Assembly: GCF_030272615.1 (NCBI RefSeq)
Contig: NC_081409.1
Span: forward strand, 470,946,573-471,010,572
Length of the DNA stretch: 64,000 nucleotides
Source: Cryptomeria japonica
Lineage: Eukaryota; Streptophyta; Pinopsida; Cupressales; Cupressaceae
Direction: 5' to 3'
Both the position numbers and the translations under genes were made by a program. This document shows, in pieces, positions 9,886 through 20,252 of this stretch. Each line of letters opens with the position of its first letter. Position 1 is the first letter of the stretch. The notes beneath the pieces are model-generated. The model had not been told where the DNA came from, searched no databases, and was given only the letters and a program-made list of their open reading frames with translations.

Positions 9886-10330
9886 AGAGGAGAAGTGTGA
9901 AAGAGTGCGTATAAGTGAAAAGAGAAGAGTTTGAGTATATGTGCTTAACTAGAACTATAACCAAGCATGTGGATATGCTATTTCATCAGTTACTGTAATT
10001 TGGATTGTTGTCCAAATTTTGTAAGGCTCCCTTCTTATGATTTAAGTAGTGAGCTCTAGGTAGTGTTCCTGAATGCATGTGCATTCCCCATTGTAATATT
10101 TACATTTAGTCCTAACAGGGTATTATCTCATTGTGGGTAGGTTCCCACCATGGGTTTTCCCTTAACGAGCTTTTCCACATGAAAAATCTTGGTGTTATGT
10201 GAGTTATTGATGTGGTGATGGTTTATGTTTTCATTGCTAATAATCAAATTTGAATTTAAGTTTAAGTTGTGATGAGTTTTTGAGCAAACTGATTCACTCC
10301 CCCTCTCAGTTTGCTACATTGTTGCCAACT
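9886..10330 (+). mobile_element. Copia element 1, 5' LTR, second piece
   Basis: The end of a copia LTR: GTGGGTAGGTTCCCACC and GGGTTTTCCC (10133-10160) followed by a leader and CTCCCCCTCTCAGTTTG just before the primer binding site. It lies immediately right of the CACTA element and immediately left of gag, so I take it as the continuation of 461-1113. Confidence 0.65.
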
Positions 10331-10332
10331 AT

Positions 10333-10344
10333 TAGTATTAGAGG
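10333..10344 (+). promoter_or_regulatory. Decayed tRNA-iMet primer binding site
   Basis: TAGTATTAGAGG matches the canonical copia site TGGTATCAGAGC with three differences, two of them transitions (G to A, C to T). It lies 43 bases upstream of the gag start. Confidence 0.6.
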
Positions 10345-10386
10345 TATATTCTTCAGAAGAAGCTTGACCGCTTGAGGAGATTCAAG

Positions 10387-11283
10387 ATGACAACATTTGA
10401 TTTTAAGAAGGATAGTCCGAGATTTGATGGAATGAAATACACTCTCTGGAAGAACTGGATGGAATGTCATTTGTGATGCATCGATGAAGACTATTGGAAG
10501 ATTACTAAGAATGTGTATAATGCTCCTCATAATGGTCCTACCATTCTGGATGAGATAAAGGAAGGTGAATTCAATATTAGAGCTAAGGAAGCATTGTTGA
10601 GTGCCTTGTTTGATTTTGAGATGACTAATGTGATAGATTTGCAGATTGCTTATGAAATATGGAAGAAGCTAGAGACTTTGTATGAAGGTGACAACCATGT
10701 GAAAGTTGCTAAGTTGCAGAACTTGAAAGGAAAGTATGACATGTTGAAGATGGGTGTTGATTAAAACTTTACATCCTTTATGTAGAAACTGAATGAGCTT
10801 GTGTTGAACATCAGATGTGTCGGTGGAGTATTAGAAGAATATGAGATTGTGGCTAAAGTGATGAGATCCTTGCCTCCTACTTACAAGCACAAGGCTGCTA
10901 CTATTGAAGAAATCCAGACTGTGAAAAATGTGACAAGAGATATGTTGATTGGTAAGGTTGCTGATTTTGAGTTGAGCGAGTTTGGTGAAGCCCCTCCTAA
11001 ATCTGAATTTGCATTTAAAGCTATTGTATCCGAGAAGCAGGAATATAATCTGGGAGAAAGTTCAACAAGAGTATCCAGATATGTGAAGGAGATGAGAGAA
11101 CTTGAAGAAGGTGAAAGAGATCTTGAAGCCCTGATTACCAGAAGACTGCCTAAATGTGCCTGTAAGTATGAAGGAATGTTACCTTTTAAATGTTTTTCAT
11201 GCAATAAGAAAGATATTTTGCTTCAAGGTGTCCGGAAAGAGTTTCTAAGAAGCCATTTAAGCCTTATAAGTCTAAATATCTGA
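10387..11283 (+). pseudogene. Copia element 1 gag
   Basis: Gag forms the retrotransposon capsid. The ATG at 10387 opens MTTFDFKKDSPRFDG, and the frame continues through YEIWKKLETLYEG, LQNLKGKYDMLKM, LVLNI and VMRSLPPTYKHK, the UBN2-type copia gag fold. In-frame stops occur after ECHL (TGA), after GVD (TAA) and after TSFM (TAG); each is one C-to-T change from CGA, CAA or CAG. A degenerate zinc knuckle (CFSCNKK) follows at ~11190, after which the frame is lost near 11285. The element cannot be translated whole. Confidence 0.85.
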
Positions 11284-11312
11284 AGAAGTGTTAATTTGCT
11301 GCTGATGAAGGT

Positions 11313-11573
11313 GTGACAAATGATGAGTCTGATAAAGGATATTCAGGAGATGAGTGTGTGTTCATAGCTATCAAGGAAGATGATTTGATGATTGTTGATT
11401 CTACTAGTTGTATTATTGAAGAGAAAGCTTTGGCCGCTAAAGTTGAAGAGAAAGATGAATGGGTTATTGACAGTGGTTTCTCTCATCATATGACAGGTGA
11501 TAAGAGTAAATTTGTGAGTATGAAAAAGTATGATGGTGGTGTAGTAATATTGGAGATGACAAAGCTGGTATAA
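11313..11573 (+). pseudogene. Copia element 1 protease
   Basis: Aspartic protease domain that would cleave the polyprotein. The catalytic triplet Asp-Ser-Gly lies at 11469-11477 in WVIDSGFSHHMTGDKSKF; the usual Cys after DSG is replaced by Phe. An acidic linker precedes it. The frame differs from gag (1-base shift near 11290) and is lost again after 11573. Confidence 0.8.
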
Positions 11574-11674
11574 TTCATGGTAGAGGTGCTATTTATCTTG
11601 ATGGTAAGTAAGCATAACATTGATGATGTCTGTATTTTGAAGGTCTAAAGAATAATATTTTTAGTGTTGGACAG

Positions 11675-12874
11675 ATGGTTGGTAAGGGATATGATTTGCA
11701 ATTCAAGGATGGTAGATGTAAGATCTTGAGTAGCTTCGGAATTGAGATTGCATCAAGTACAAAGACTAAAGGTAATATCTTCAACTTGAATGTTGGTGGT
11801 AAAAGTTGTTTGATTGCTCACATTGATGAAAGTTGGTTATGGCATAGAACGATGTTTCATGCAAATTTTGACTGCATGGTTAAGATAAGTTCCACTCAAG
11901 CTGCAAGAGATCTGCCTAAGATTATTAAGCCTTCTAATTCTCTATGTAAGGAATGTCAGTTAGAGAAGCAGACACGAGTTTCTTTAAAAAACAAACAATA
12001 TACTTCTAATGGGACATTGGATCTTGTGAATACTGATTTGTATGGTCCCTCTAGAGTGAGAAGCTTGTAGGGTGATAGGTATTTCATGTTGCTGATTGAT
12101 GACTATTCAAGGATGATGTGGGTTATTTTCTTAAGGGACAAGTCTGAAGCATTGGAGAAGTTCAAGATTTTCAAAGTCATGGTTGAGACTGAGATTGGAC
12201 ATAAGAAAAAGTGTCTAAGATCTGATAGAGGTGGTGAATTTAATTCCGGTGAGTTCAATTGTTTTTGTGAAGAGCATGGGGTGAAGAGACAGTTATCTGC
12301 TCTGCAGACCCCTCAACAAAATGGCATTGTGGAAAGGAAGAACATGACAATTTAGGAACTTTCTAGAACCATAATGATTGAAGGAAATGTTCTGCATATC
12401 TATTGGAGAGAAGTTGTAAGTACTGCTATATGCACTCTTAATCGAGTGCATATTAAAGGTGATACTGGTAAAACTCCTTATGAGTTATGGTTTGGTCATG
12501 CTCCTACAATTAGATATTTCAGAATTTTTGGGAGTAAATGCTATATTAGAAGAGATGAAGATCTAGAAAACTTTGATGCTAGATCTGATGAACGAATCTT
12601 TCTTGGTTATTCTACTAAGAGCAAAGCCTACTAGTGTTATAATAAGAGATTGAGAAAGATAGTTGAAAGTGCTAGTGTGAATGTGGATGAAGGAAATGAG
12701 TATCAACCTAGATACTTCAGATATGATTCAGATGATCAGATTGTCAGTGCAGATAAAGGAAAGCAAGTGCAGAACCAAAACAAAGTTCAAATTGCTCCGG
12801 AAAAGCCTGAGAATGAAGGAGAGGCTAGTATAGAAGAAAGAGCTCAAGAGTCTGAAAAATCATTAAAATCCTAA
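11675..12874 (+). pseudogene. Copia element 1 integrase
   Basis: The gag-pre-integrase zinc region (LWHRTMFHANFDCM, CKECQLEKQTR) is followed by the DDE core: first Asp in NTDLYGPSR, second in RSDRGGEF, Glu in TPQQNGIVERK, then HIYWREVVSTA, TPYELWFG and the GSKCYI region. All three catalytic acids are present. Internal TAG stops (near 12068, 12353 and 12632) split an otherwise single frame. The acidic C-terminal tail runs to 12874. In an active element it would insert the cDNA in the nucleus. Confidence 0.85.
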
Positions 12875-12938
12875 GAATCCTAGGTATTTAAGGTTAAATC
12901 ATTCAAACAATCAAATTATAGGCGATGAGAATAAAGGT

Positions 12939-14518
12939 GTGATGACTAGGAGAAGAGTTCCTGAAGAGTATTGCTTGATTTATAAGATTGAGCCTAAAGA
13001 TGTTGATGAAGCATGTAAAGATGAAAATTGGGTTAAAGCTATGGGAGAAGAGTTGAATCAAATTGAAAAGAATAATGCATGGATCTTAGTTCCCAGACCT
13101 AAGGATAAGAATTTAGTTGGAACTAAATGGGTGTTTCAGAATAAGTTGAATGAACAATGTGAAGTTGTTAGGAATAAAGAAAGACTTGTTTTTTAGGGTT
13201 ACTCTAAGATGAAAGGTATTGATTTTGAGGAGACTTTTGCTTCGATAGCTATAATTGAAGCTGTTAGATTATTTCTTGCTTATGCTGCTTACAAAGGTTT
13301 CAAAGTGTATTAGATGGATGCAAGTTGGCCTTTCTTAATGGTGAGCTAGAAGAAGAAGTCTACATTGAGCAACTAGATGGTTTTCAGTTGATAGATCAGA
13401 AATATATGGTTTGCAGGTTGAAGAAAGCATTATATGGATTGAAGCAAGCACCAAGAGCTACCAGATTGGAAAACTATTTGATGAAGCTTGAATTAAATAA
13501 AGGTATGACTGACATTAATCTGCACTTCAAGATTGATAATGATAACATCCTAATTGTTGAAGTTTTTGTTGATGACATTATTTTTGGTGGAAATGATGGT
13601 TTGTGCAAGAAGTTTGCTAATGATATCCATAATGAGTTTGAGATGTCTATGATAGGTGAGATGAAATTATTTTTGGGATTGCAAATTACTTAGTTGGATA
13701 AAGGTATCTTTATATCTCAATCTAAGTATGTGAATAAATTGTTGAAGAATTTTGGTTTAGATGATGTAAATCCTGTTGGTACACCTATGGTGACCAGATG
13801 TAAATTGACAAAGGATGATGATTCTCCAAAAGAAAATCAGACTAGATACATATCTATGATTGGTGATTTGCTGTATTTGACTCAGACTGGACCTAATATT
13901 ATGAATGTTGTGTGTCTTGTTGCTAGATTTCAAGTTGATCCTAAGGAATCTCATGTTGTTCCTGTAAAAAGAAATTTCAAATATTTGAAAGGGACAGTTG
14001 ATTTTGGTTTATGGTATCCTAGAGATGATGATTTTACTTTGAGTGCTTTTCCTAATGCTGGTTTGGCGGGTGATGTTGATGATAGAAAGAGTATTAGTGG
14101 TGGTGCATTTTTCTTGGGTAAGAGATTGGTTTCATGGATGAGTAAGAAGCAGAATGCTATATCTTTGTCTACTACAAAAGTTGAATACATTGCTGCTAAT
14201 AGTAATTGTACTCAAGTGATTTGGATGACGCAAATGTTGAAGGATATCAGAGTTATTTTTGACAAGCCTACTAATATACACTATGACAATTCAAGTGCTA
14301 TTAATATTTCTAAGAATCCAGTGTTGCATTCAAAGACCAAACATATATCAATCAAGTTTCATTTATTGAGAGAGAAGGTGAATGAAAAGGAAGTTAGATT
14401 GGAGTATGTATCTAAAAGGAAACAGATTGGAAATATCTTCACAAAGTCTTTGCCTAAAGATACATTTGAGTATCTTAGAGAGAAGCTAGGGGTAGTTTCC
14501 CCTCTCCATGAGAACTAA
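12939..14518 (+). pseudogene. Copia element 1 reverse transcriptase and RNase H
   Basis: RVT_2-type polymerase: [42 protein letters not shown] and the catalytic FVDD box (13565-13576; family usually YVDD). RNase H follows with DVDDRKSISGG, SLSTTKVEYIAA and IHYDNSSAI; the first RNase H aspartate of the usual T-D-A-D is replaced (PNAG). Stops after LVF, KVY and LQIT are TAG, and the last two replace a Gln (CAG) expected from the family. Frameshifts lie near 12900 and 13250. The last ORF (13694-14518) runs 274 residues to a natural end. Confidence 0.88.
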
Positions 14519-14852
14519 GATGCATGTAATTGCATCAGTCCGGTGGACTTCACAAAGATATCTTGTGATCCAGATTGATGAGTGAGGTTGATGCTCAGGG
14601 GGAGTAGTCAGTGGTGTGTTTCAAATGTTTATAATTGTTAGATTGTGTGTCAAGGGGGGAGAAAATAATTCTTTGTATCTTCCTTTTTCATTCATGTCAA
14701 AGGGGGATAGATGCATGTGAAAAATTGCTATATCCTGTGCTGATCTTAGGGGATCTTTGTGAATTATGAGGAGATTGTTGGTTGTTGATTTCTTTCTTTG
14801 CATTGATTGTTTTTCACATTAATATGTTTCCATCAATGCAAAAGGGGGAGAT
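14519..14852 (+). other. Copia element 1 3' untranslated region and polypurine tracts
   Basis: Contains GCTCAGGGGGAGTAG (14593), AAGGGGGGAG (14653), AAAGGGGGAT (14700) and finally AAAAGGGGGAGAT directly upstream of the LTR. Repeated purine tracts of this kind also occur in the minus-strand copia fragments at 48.2 and 52.5-52.8 kb. Confidence 0.75.
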
Positions 14853-15392
14853 TGTTGGATATTTCTGAAAAGTTTGCTGGAATGATGTGTTGTCATTGAT
14901 GTAATTCTTCTATGTATTCCAGAGTTGCAGTCAGATTAAATGAGTTGGTTTGGTCAATGTGTTGTAGTTGAGCTATTGCGGTTTAATGGGTTTTGAGATA
15001 TGCATGTTTAGTTGATTCAACTAAAGTTTCAATGATCCGCATGTTGATTTGATCGAGTTATGAGGTCCAGTATTATGGTTGGTTATTCAGATGTTCATGT
15101 TATTTGGTATTCTGGTTTGTGCTCCACATTGCTCTGGAATTGCATTATCTTGGCTTGAAGATTTGGCAGTGTTTGAGATGTTCATATGTGTCCTCAATTT
15201 AGATGGTTCATGATTGGATGTCCACAAGTGAATATTTCAGTTTGATAGTCAGTTCAATGTGCATTCTTGAAGTTCTATATATTGATGATGGAGATTCTAG
15301 TAAGTGGTGTTGTTGTGGTTGTTTCTGGTGTGATTCACATTTCTTGTGGATGTTTTTGGATTTGGTCCTATCCATGTTGATGGTTTGTATTA
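14853..15392 (+). mobile_element. Copia element 1, 3' LTR (truncated)
   Basis: Begins TGTTGGATATTTC right after the polypurine tract. Positions 15078-15392 repeat 461-780. Similarity stops near 15392, so the distal LTR half is deleted or displaced. With the 5' copy lacking the start and this copy lacking the end, the two LTRs overlap over only ~315 bases. Confidence 0.8.
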
Positions 15393-16195
15393 GTCTACAC
15401 TAAGACCAATAATATAGGGCATTTGTCTCATGATTTAGACCCAAATTCTTTGACTTTGTCTGCTTTTTGTGCACTGTACAACATAGAAACACTTTTTCAT
15501 GTTGTTGACATCTTGTACAAGCACATTTTACATATTTCATCACCTTTACACCGCCTTTTTGTTTTTTTGATAGCATAGAAGACATAAAAATGAAGTTTTT
15601 ACATCAAATTGTATTATATGAGGTAATATTTCCATGTTTCTAGGATTGAAATATTTATTATTATTTTTTTCTTTAAATATGAGATAGACTTGTTCTTTTC
15701 ATTAATTTTACTAATCCTTTTAGATTTACATATAATTCCACATTGAATTCAATGTAATTTGCATATAAACTCAAATATTTTAGGAATTTGAAACAAAAAA
15801 TGAAATAGCATGAATAATTTACAAATTGTAATATTGAATCTTAAATTTTAAGGTGCATTCTATTTGTCTTTAAGCATTTTGTGCTTGTTACCTTGTCACA
15901 TAATTCAATTGCAATCATTTTCATTTGATTTTGTTCTTTCTGTATTTGTTTAATTCACTTTATGATTATGTTAGAATGTTTAATTCACTTTATGATTATG
16001 TTCGAATGTTTAATTCACTTTATAAAATTTTTAGCATGCACACCTTAATTGGTTCATCTTGACACAAGTAAACATTACCAATTTTGAATGAGAATGAAAT
16101 GGAATGTGACCATGTTACTTAAATTTGGTCAACTTTATTGAAATTGTTGATGTGTTAAGTGCATGGTAATAAGTACTCAAAATTGGATTAAATTT
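15393..16195. other. Unassigned stretch with a short 30-bp tandem repeat
   Basis: AT-rich, no coding signal. At 15949-16022 the phrase TTTAATTCACTTTATGATTATG is repeated in tandem with a 30-base period (two full copies and a part). Confidence 0.5.
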
Positions 16196-16905
16196 TAAGC
16201 TATGACTATCATGTAGATTCATTAGGGTAGTCCCAATGAATCTATGTCCTAAATTCATTACAACTACCCCAATGAAGCCATGGTTGTCATAACTTCATTA
16301 GGGGAGTCCAAATGAATGTAAGAAACTTATAGCATCATTGAGACTCCCCTAATGAAGCTGTGAGTACTATGTAGATTCATTAGGATAGTTCCAATGTATC
16401 TATGACTATCCTATGGTTATTAGGAATGTTGTAATGGATTTATGATTGTCATAACTTCATTAGGGGAGGCCTAATGAAAGTAGGATAGTCATAGATTCAT
16501 TGGGGAAATCCTAATAAACCTATGATAGTCATAGATTTATTATAGAAGTCCCACTGAATCTATGACTGTGATGATGAATCTATAAATATTATAATTTCAT
16601 TAGGCTAGTCCCAATGAATGTCAGAAGTCATATCATCATTGGATTGCTTTAATGAAGCTATGACTAACATGTAGGATCATTAGGACAATCCCAATGCATG
16701 TATGATTTTCCCACATTCTTAGGTTTGACATAATGAAGCTATGATTATCATAATTACTTAGGGAAACACTAATTAATGTAGGACAATCATAGCTTCATTG
16801 GGTTAGGTCTAATGAACTTATGATAGTCATAACTTCATTATGATAGTCCCAATGATGCTATGACTATCCTATATTCATTGGGGCTACCCTAATGAAGTTA
16901 TGACA
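16196..16905. repeat. ~40-bp palindromic minisatellite
   Basis: About 17 diverged tandem units. Each unit is itself an imperfect palindrome, TTCATTAGG-N5-CCCAATGAA, separated by a CTATGACTATC-like spacer that is also found inverted (GATAGTCATAG). Unit starts near 16217, 16254, 16292, 16332, 16375, 16414, 16454, 16494 and 16534 give a period close to 40. No open reading frame and no transposon ends are seen. Confidence 0.85.
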
Positions 16906-17008
16906 CTCCTAAAATAAACAAAATGACTATCCTAAAGACCCTATGGCCACCCTACTAAAGTCATGAACTAATGTCTATTTCATAAGCATACATGCATAAT
17001 TAATCATC

Positions 17009-17964
17009 ATGTCGAAGAAAGAACCAAATCCTCTAACATCGAATGAGAATGAAGATGACTATGCAAAGAAAAGAGAAAGAATAAGACAACTTTGTGAAGG
17101 AAATTGAACACCATAGAAGTAGACATGGCCATACAATGTACGAGAGATGTGGAATTGGTATCACATAGACAACATATGCAAAAAAATTGTGCAATGAGAT
17201 AATTGAATCTTGAAGTTGGCAACACATCATCTACCACAAGTCAAGTTAAAGGTAGAATATGTGAGATCTCATGTTGAAAGTACACCTCAAGTTGGAAACA
17301 CATCTTCCACATTTCAAGTTAGAGAGAATCCATCTTCCACATCTCAAGTTGAAGGTATACCATCTTCTAAATCTCAAGTTGAAGGTAAACCATCTTTTAC
17401 ATGTAAATTTCAAGGTACATCATCCTTTTCCTATTCGATTGAAGGTACGTTATCTATCCCTAATGGTGTTCAAATTTACAATGTTGAGGCAACTCTACCT
17501 TTGAGAACACCTCCTAGAGTTTTGCATAGAAAGCCTAAGTATTTGGTTGATATTGATGCTAATATTTTGAAACAAATGGTTGATAAGATTCCAAAACATA
17601 CTTGTTAATGATAAGCAAAGACTGCATGGAGATTTTTTTTGAGAATTTAAATGATATTAGAAGATGTCAACTATTTATTGAAGTGATGAAGCAACTAAAA
17701 TTTAGGTCCACCATGAAGATTCTTGGGCTAAGAACACCGGATGATTCAAGTGATAAATCTATTGCAAATAATCTAATGAGTGCATATGAGAGTGTGGGTT
17801 CTACCTCATGCAGAAAAGATATTAATTCCACCCATGTCATGACATTAATAATGATAAGAAATTCTCTCTTGGAATGCAAAGGCACTGCCACTTGGTGGAA
17901 GGATGCTAATGGCGATATCTCAAATGTCTTGCCTTTCAATTCTTCCTCTTATGACTCTTCATAG
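17009..17964 (+). pseudogene. Degenerate ORF with Ser/Thr-rich tandem repeats, unknown family
   Basis: An ATG at 17009 starts MSKKEPNPLTSNENED, and the same frame, with a few stops, enters ~7 imperfect 10-residue repeats of the type PSSTSQVEGI (DNA unit ~30 bases, 17220-17450). It then reads RTPPRVLHRKPKYLVDID to a stop at 17608. After a frame change, 17602-17964 gives another ~120 residues (LNDIRRCQLFIEVMKQLKF) ending in a Ser-rich tail. I do not recognise the family. The flanking repeats suggest a transposon-derived protein. Confidence 0.4.
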
Positions 17965-18497
17965 GATATTGATGATTCCTCTTAGGATGATGGTTTGATT
18001 CTTGCTACTAGTGCTGCCTCCTTGGGCCCTACAGATCCTCCTCCACCTCTTGCTATAAGTGTGCCCCCTCTAGACCCGTGGACCCTTCTCTATTTGTCAC
18101 TCCTATTCTATTCCAACCTTCACTAGAGGTTTTGTTGCCTGGTCAGTTTTCTCCTCCTAATGCTGACAATCTCACTAAGGGGATTCCTACTATTGCTCCC
18201 CCTTGTGTTGGTGTTCCAAATGATAGTATTGCATGGACTGTTGTTCATCGATGAAGGAAAGATAATTCTTCCCCATCTCCCCAAAATCTTCCCTGAGTTG
18301 TGGGTGATTTTTCTACTTACGTTTGATGTGGGTTACTAGCTATTATACTATTCTGATACAAATGGTGTGTTTTAGCATTTGCTATTAGAGGTTTGTTCTT
18401 GACTGGTTGTAATTGGTTTGTTTGTCTTGTCTTTGTAAAGGGTCAACACCCTTGTTTTCTTTCTATTTAATATAATAAACATTGATAAAAAATCAAA
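17965..18497 (+). mobile_element. Possible 3' end of a LINE-like retroposon
   Basis: A Pro-rich degenerate coding stretch is followed by a 3' tail with GTAAAGGGTCAACACCC, CTATTTAATATAATAAA and an A-rich end (18480-18492), the wording usual at the ends of plant LINEs. No reverse transcriptase is present and no target duplication was found, so this is tentative. Confidence 0.3.
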
Positions 18498-20252
18498 CTA
18501 AGAAAATTCACTTCATTACAAAGACAAGTAAATAATTTAATATAAGTAGGTCATCTCTAATGAGAGCCATAAAAAGGTATCAAAGGGTGGAGGATACAAA
18601 TAACAAGAATAATGGGCATTCTCTAGTAGACTACCGTGGAGATATAAAGCAATTGTTGAAGCCTCGATATCCCTAATTGAATAATTTTAGAAGACTAACA
18701 CAAGGACAATTTCCAATCAAACAGTTGTTTTATGGAGGATTGATAGTGAAGTCTGTGATCCACATTTAAAACATTTTTTGGATATGACTCTAACACTTTT
18801 TTCTGTCAAATTTCAAGAGATGTATCCTTAAAGTGAAATTAGTCAAATATTTTTTGACATGGTAAAGTTATTTTATGTCAAAATAAAACACACACAATTT
18901 ATTATTGTAGGGTACATGTTTAATTTTCTAATCATTATTATGTTTGTCAACATACATCTGTATATTTTTATATTAACAATGTTTTGTGCAAGTGTAACGT
19001 AAAATCTCCAACTACATCTTCAAGAGATTTCATATATAGCATATTATGTGAAATAGTGGATGATCAACTATTTTACAAAAAATTATGCTTGGATGGCAAT
19101 GTGTTCATTGTGGTGGCTTGCAACATTTGCCAATTTGTGAACATATGGAGAATACACATGCAATTGGAAATGAACTAGTGGAATTTGGAAAATATAAGAC
19201 AATGGCCTATAGTCTAAATGATGGCGAAGAAATGAACAGGTTTGAATTAGTTAGTGAAAAGATTCTAGTATATTAGTTTATAAGAATTTTTTATGTGAAT
19301 GAATATGCAAGGAATACCCAAAAACCTTGATGATTGGACTCATAGTTCAAGCTATGAATGACCTGTTTCCACTTGATACCATTGTTCCAATTGTTGACTT
19401 TTTGGAGAACTACACACTACAACCAAAAAATCAGGTGCAATAGTAATATTACAATTCCACATAGGTTGTCATATTTGTGTAGATAATACTATAGAGGAGG
19501 ACATGAAGATATTAAGGAAGTATCATTTTTTACATAAATGATGATCACACACATTCTATAGAGATTGTGCAAGGTTGCTTTCAGATGTTCTCCCACGATT
19601 TGTCTAGCAATGACATATCATTTCATTAGCATATCATATGGCTAGATACTTGTGCATCACAATTCAATAACTCTCAATATTTTATTAGTTGGGAGGGATG
19701 CATAACATCATTAGTGTTCAACATATGTGGGATTTATCTAAGGCCAAGCATGGAAAGGGGGATCATGATGGCGTAGGAGCATGTATTAAAAGAGATTTAG
19801 CATAAGAAGAGTTAAAGTACAAAGGTAATGAAAATTTGACAGATGCAAAATGTATCGTCGAGTGGTGTAATGCTACAATGGGTCCAAGTAATGAAGGCAA
19901 GTCTTCAATTTGTAGATTTTTTGGTTGGTAAATGATTCTAACATTACAAAATATAAATATTATTGTACATTGACAAGATCTAGTGTGCTACACTCTTTTA
20001 GAAGTTGTAATGTAGGTTCATTGAATACCCATACATGACAGATGGTATGCTTTTATTCTTCATGTAGAGATCAAGCTTGGAATGAGTGTGAATGAATGGT
20101 GTACAAGGCCTCTAAGCCCACTTGATAGGTATTGACTCTTGACAACAATATGGTACAACTCATAGAGATAGAAGCATCAATTGACTTTGACCACATGCGA
20201 GATATAATCCAATTGGCTAAATTATCCACATGGAAATTTAATAAAGTTCAAT
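18498..20252 (+). pseudogene. Degenerate coding locus, first part (interrupted by element A)
   Basis: Broken plus-strand coding sequence of a family I cannot name. Recognisable blocks are WQCVHCGGLQHLPICEHM at ~19092 (a CxxC/CxxH zinc-like cluster), MWDLSKAKHGKGDHDGVGA at ~19727 and IDFDHMRDIIQLAK at ~20170. Basic GKG-DGVGA blocks of this kind occur in some transposase-like proteins. Stops and shifts are numerous. The locus stops at the TCAAT duplication (20248-20252) and seems to resume at 42905. A transposase remnant is more likely than a host gene. Confidence 0.45.

Noticed and set aside
13325-14518. Copia RT/RNase H as an active gene
   Set aside because: Separate ORFs are joined only through stops and frameshifts, and the first RNase H aspartate is lost.
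16196-16905. CRISPR-like array
   Set aside because: Repeats are diverged, spacers are also repeated, and the DNA is plant nuclear. It is a minisatellite.
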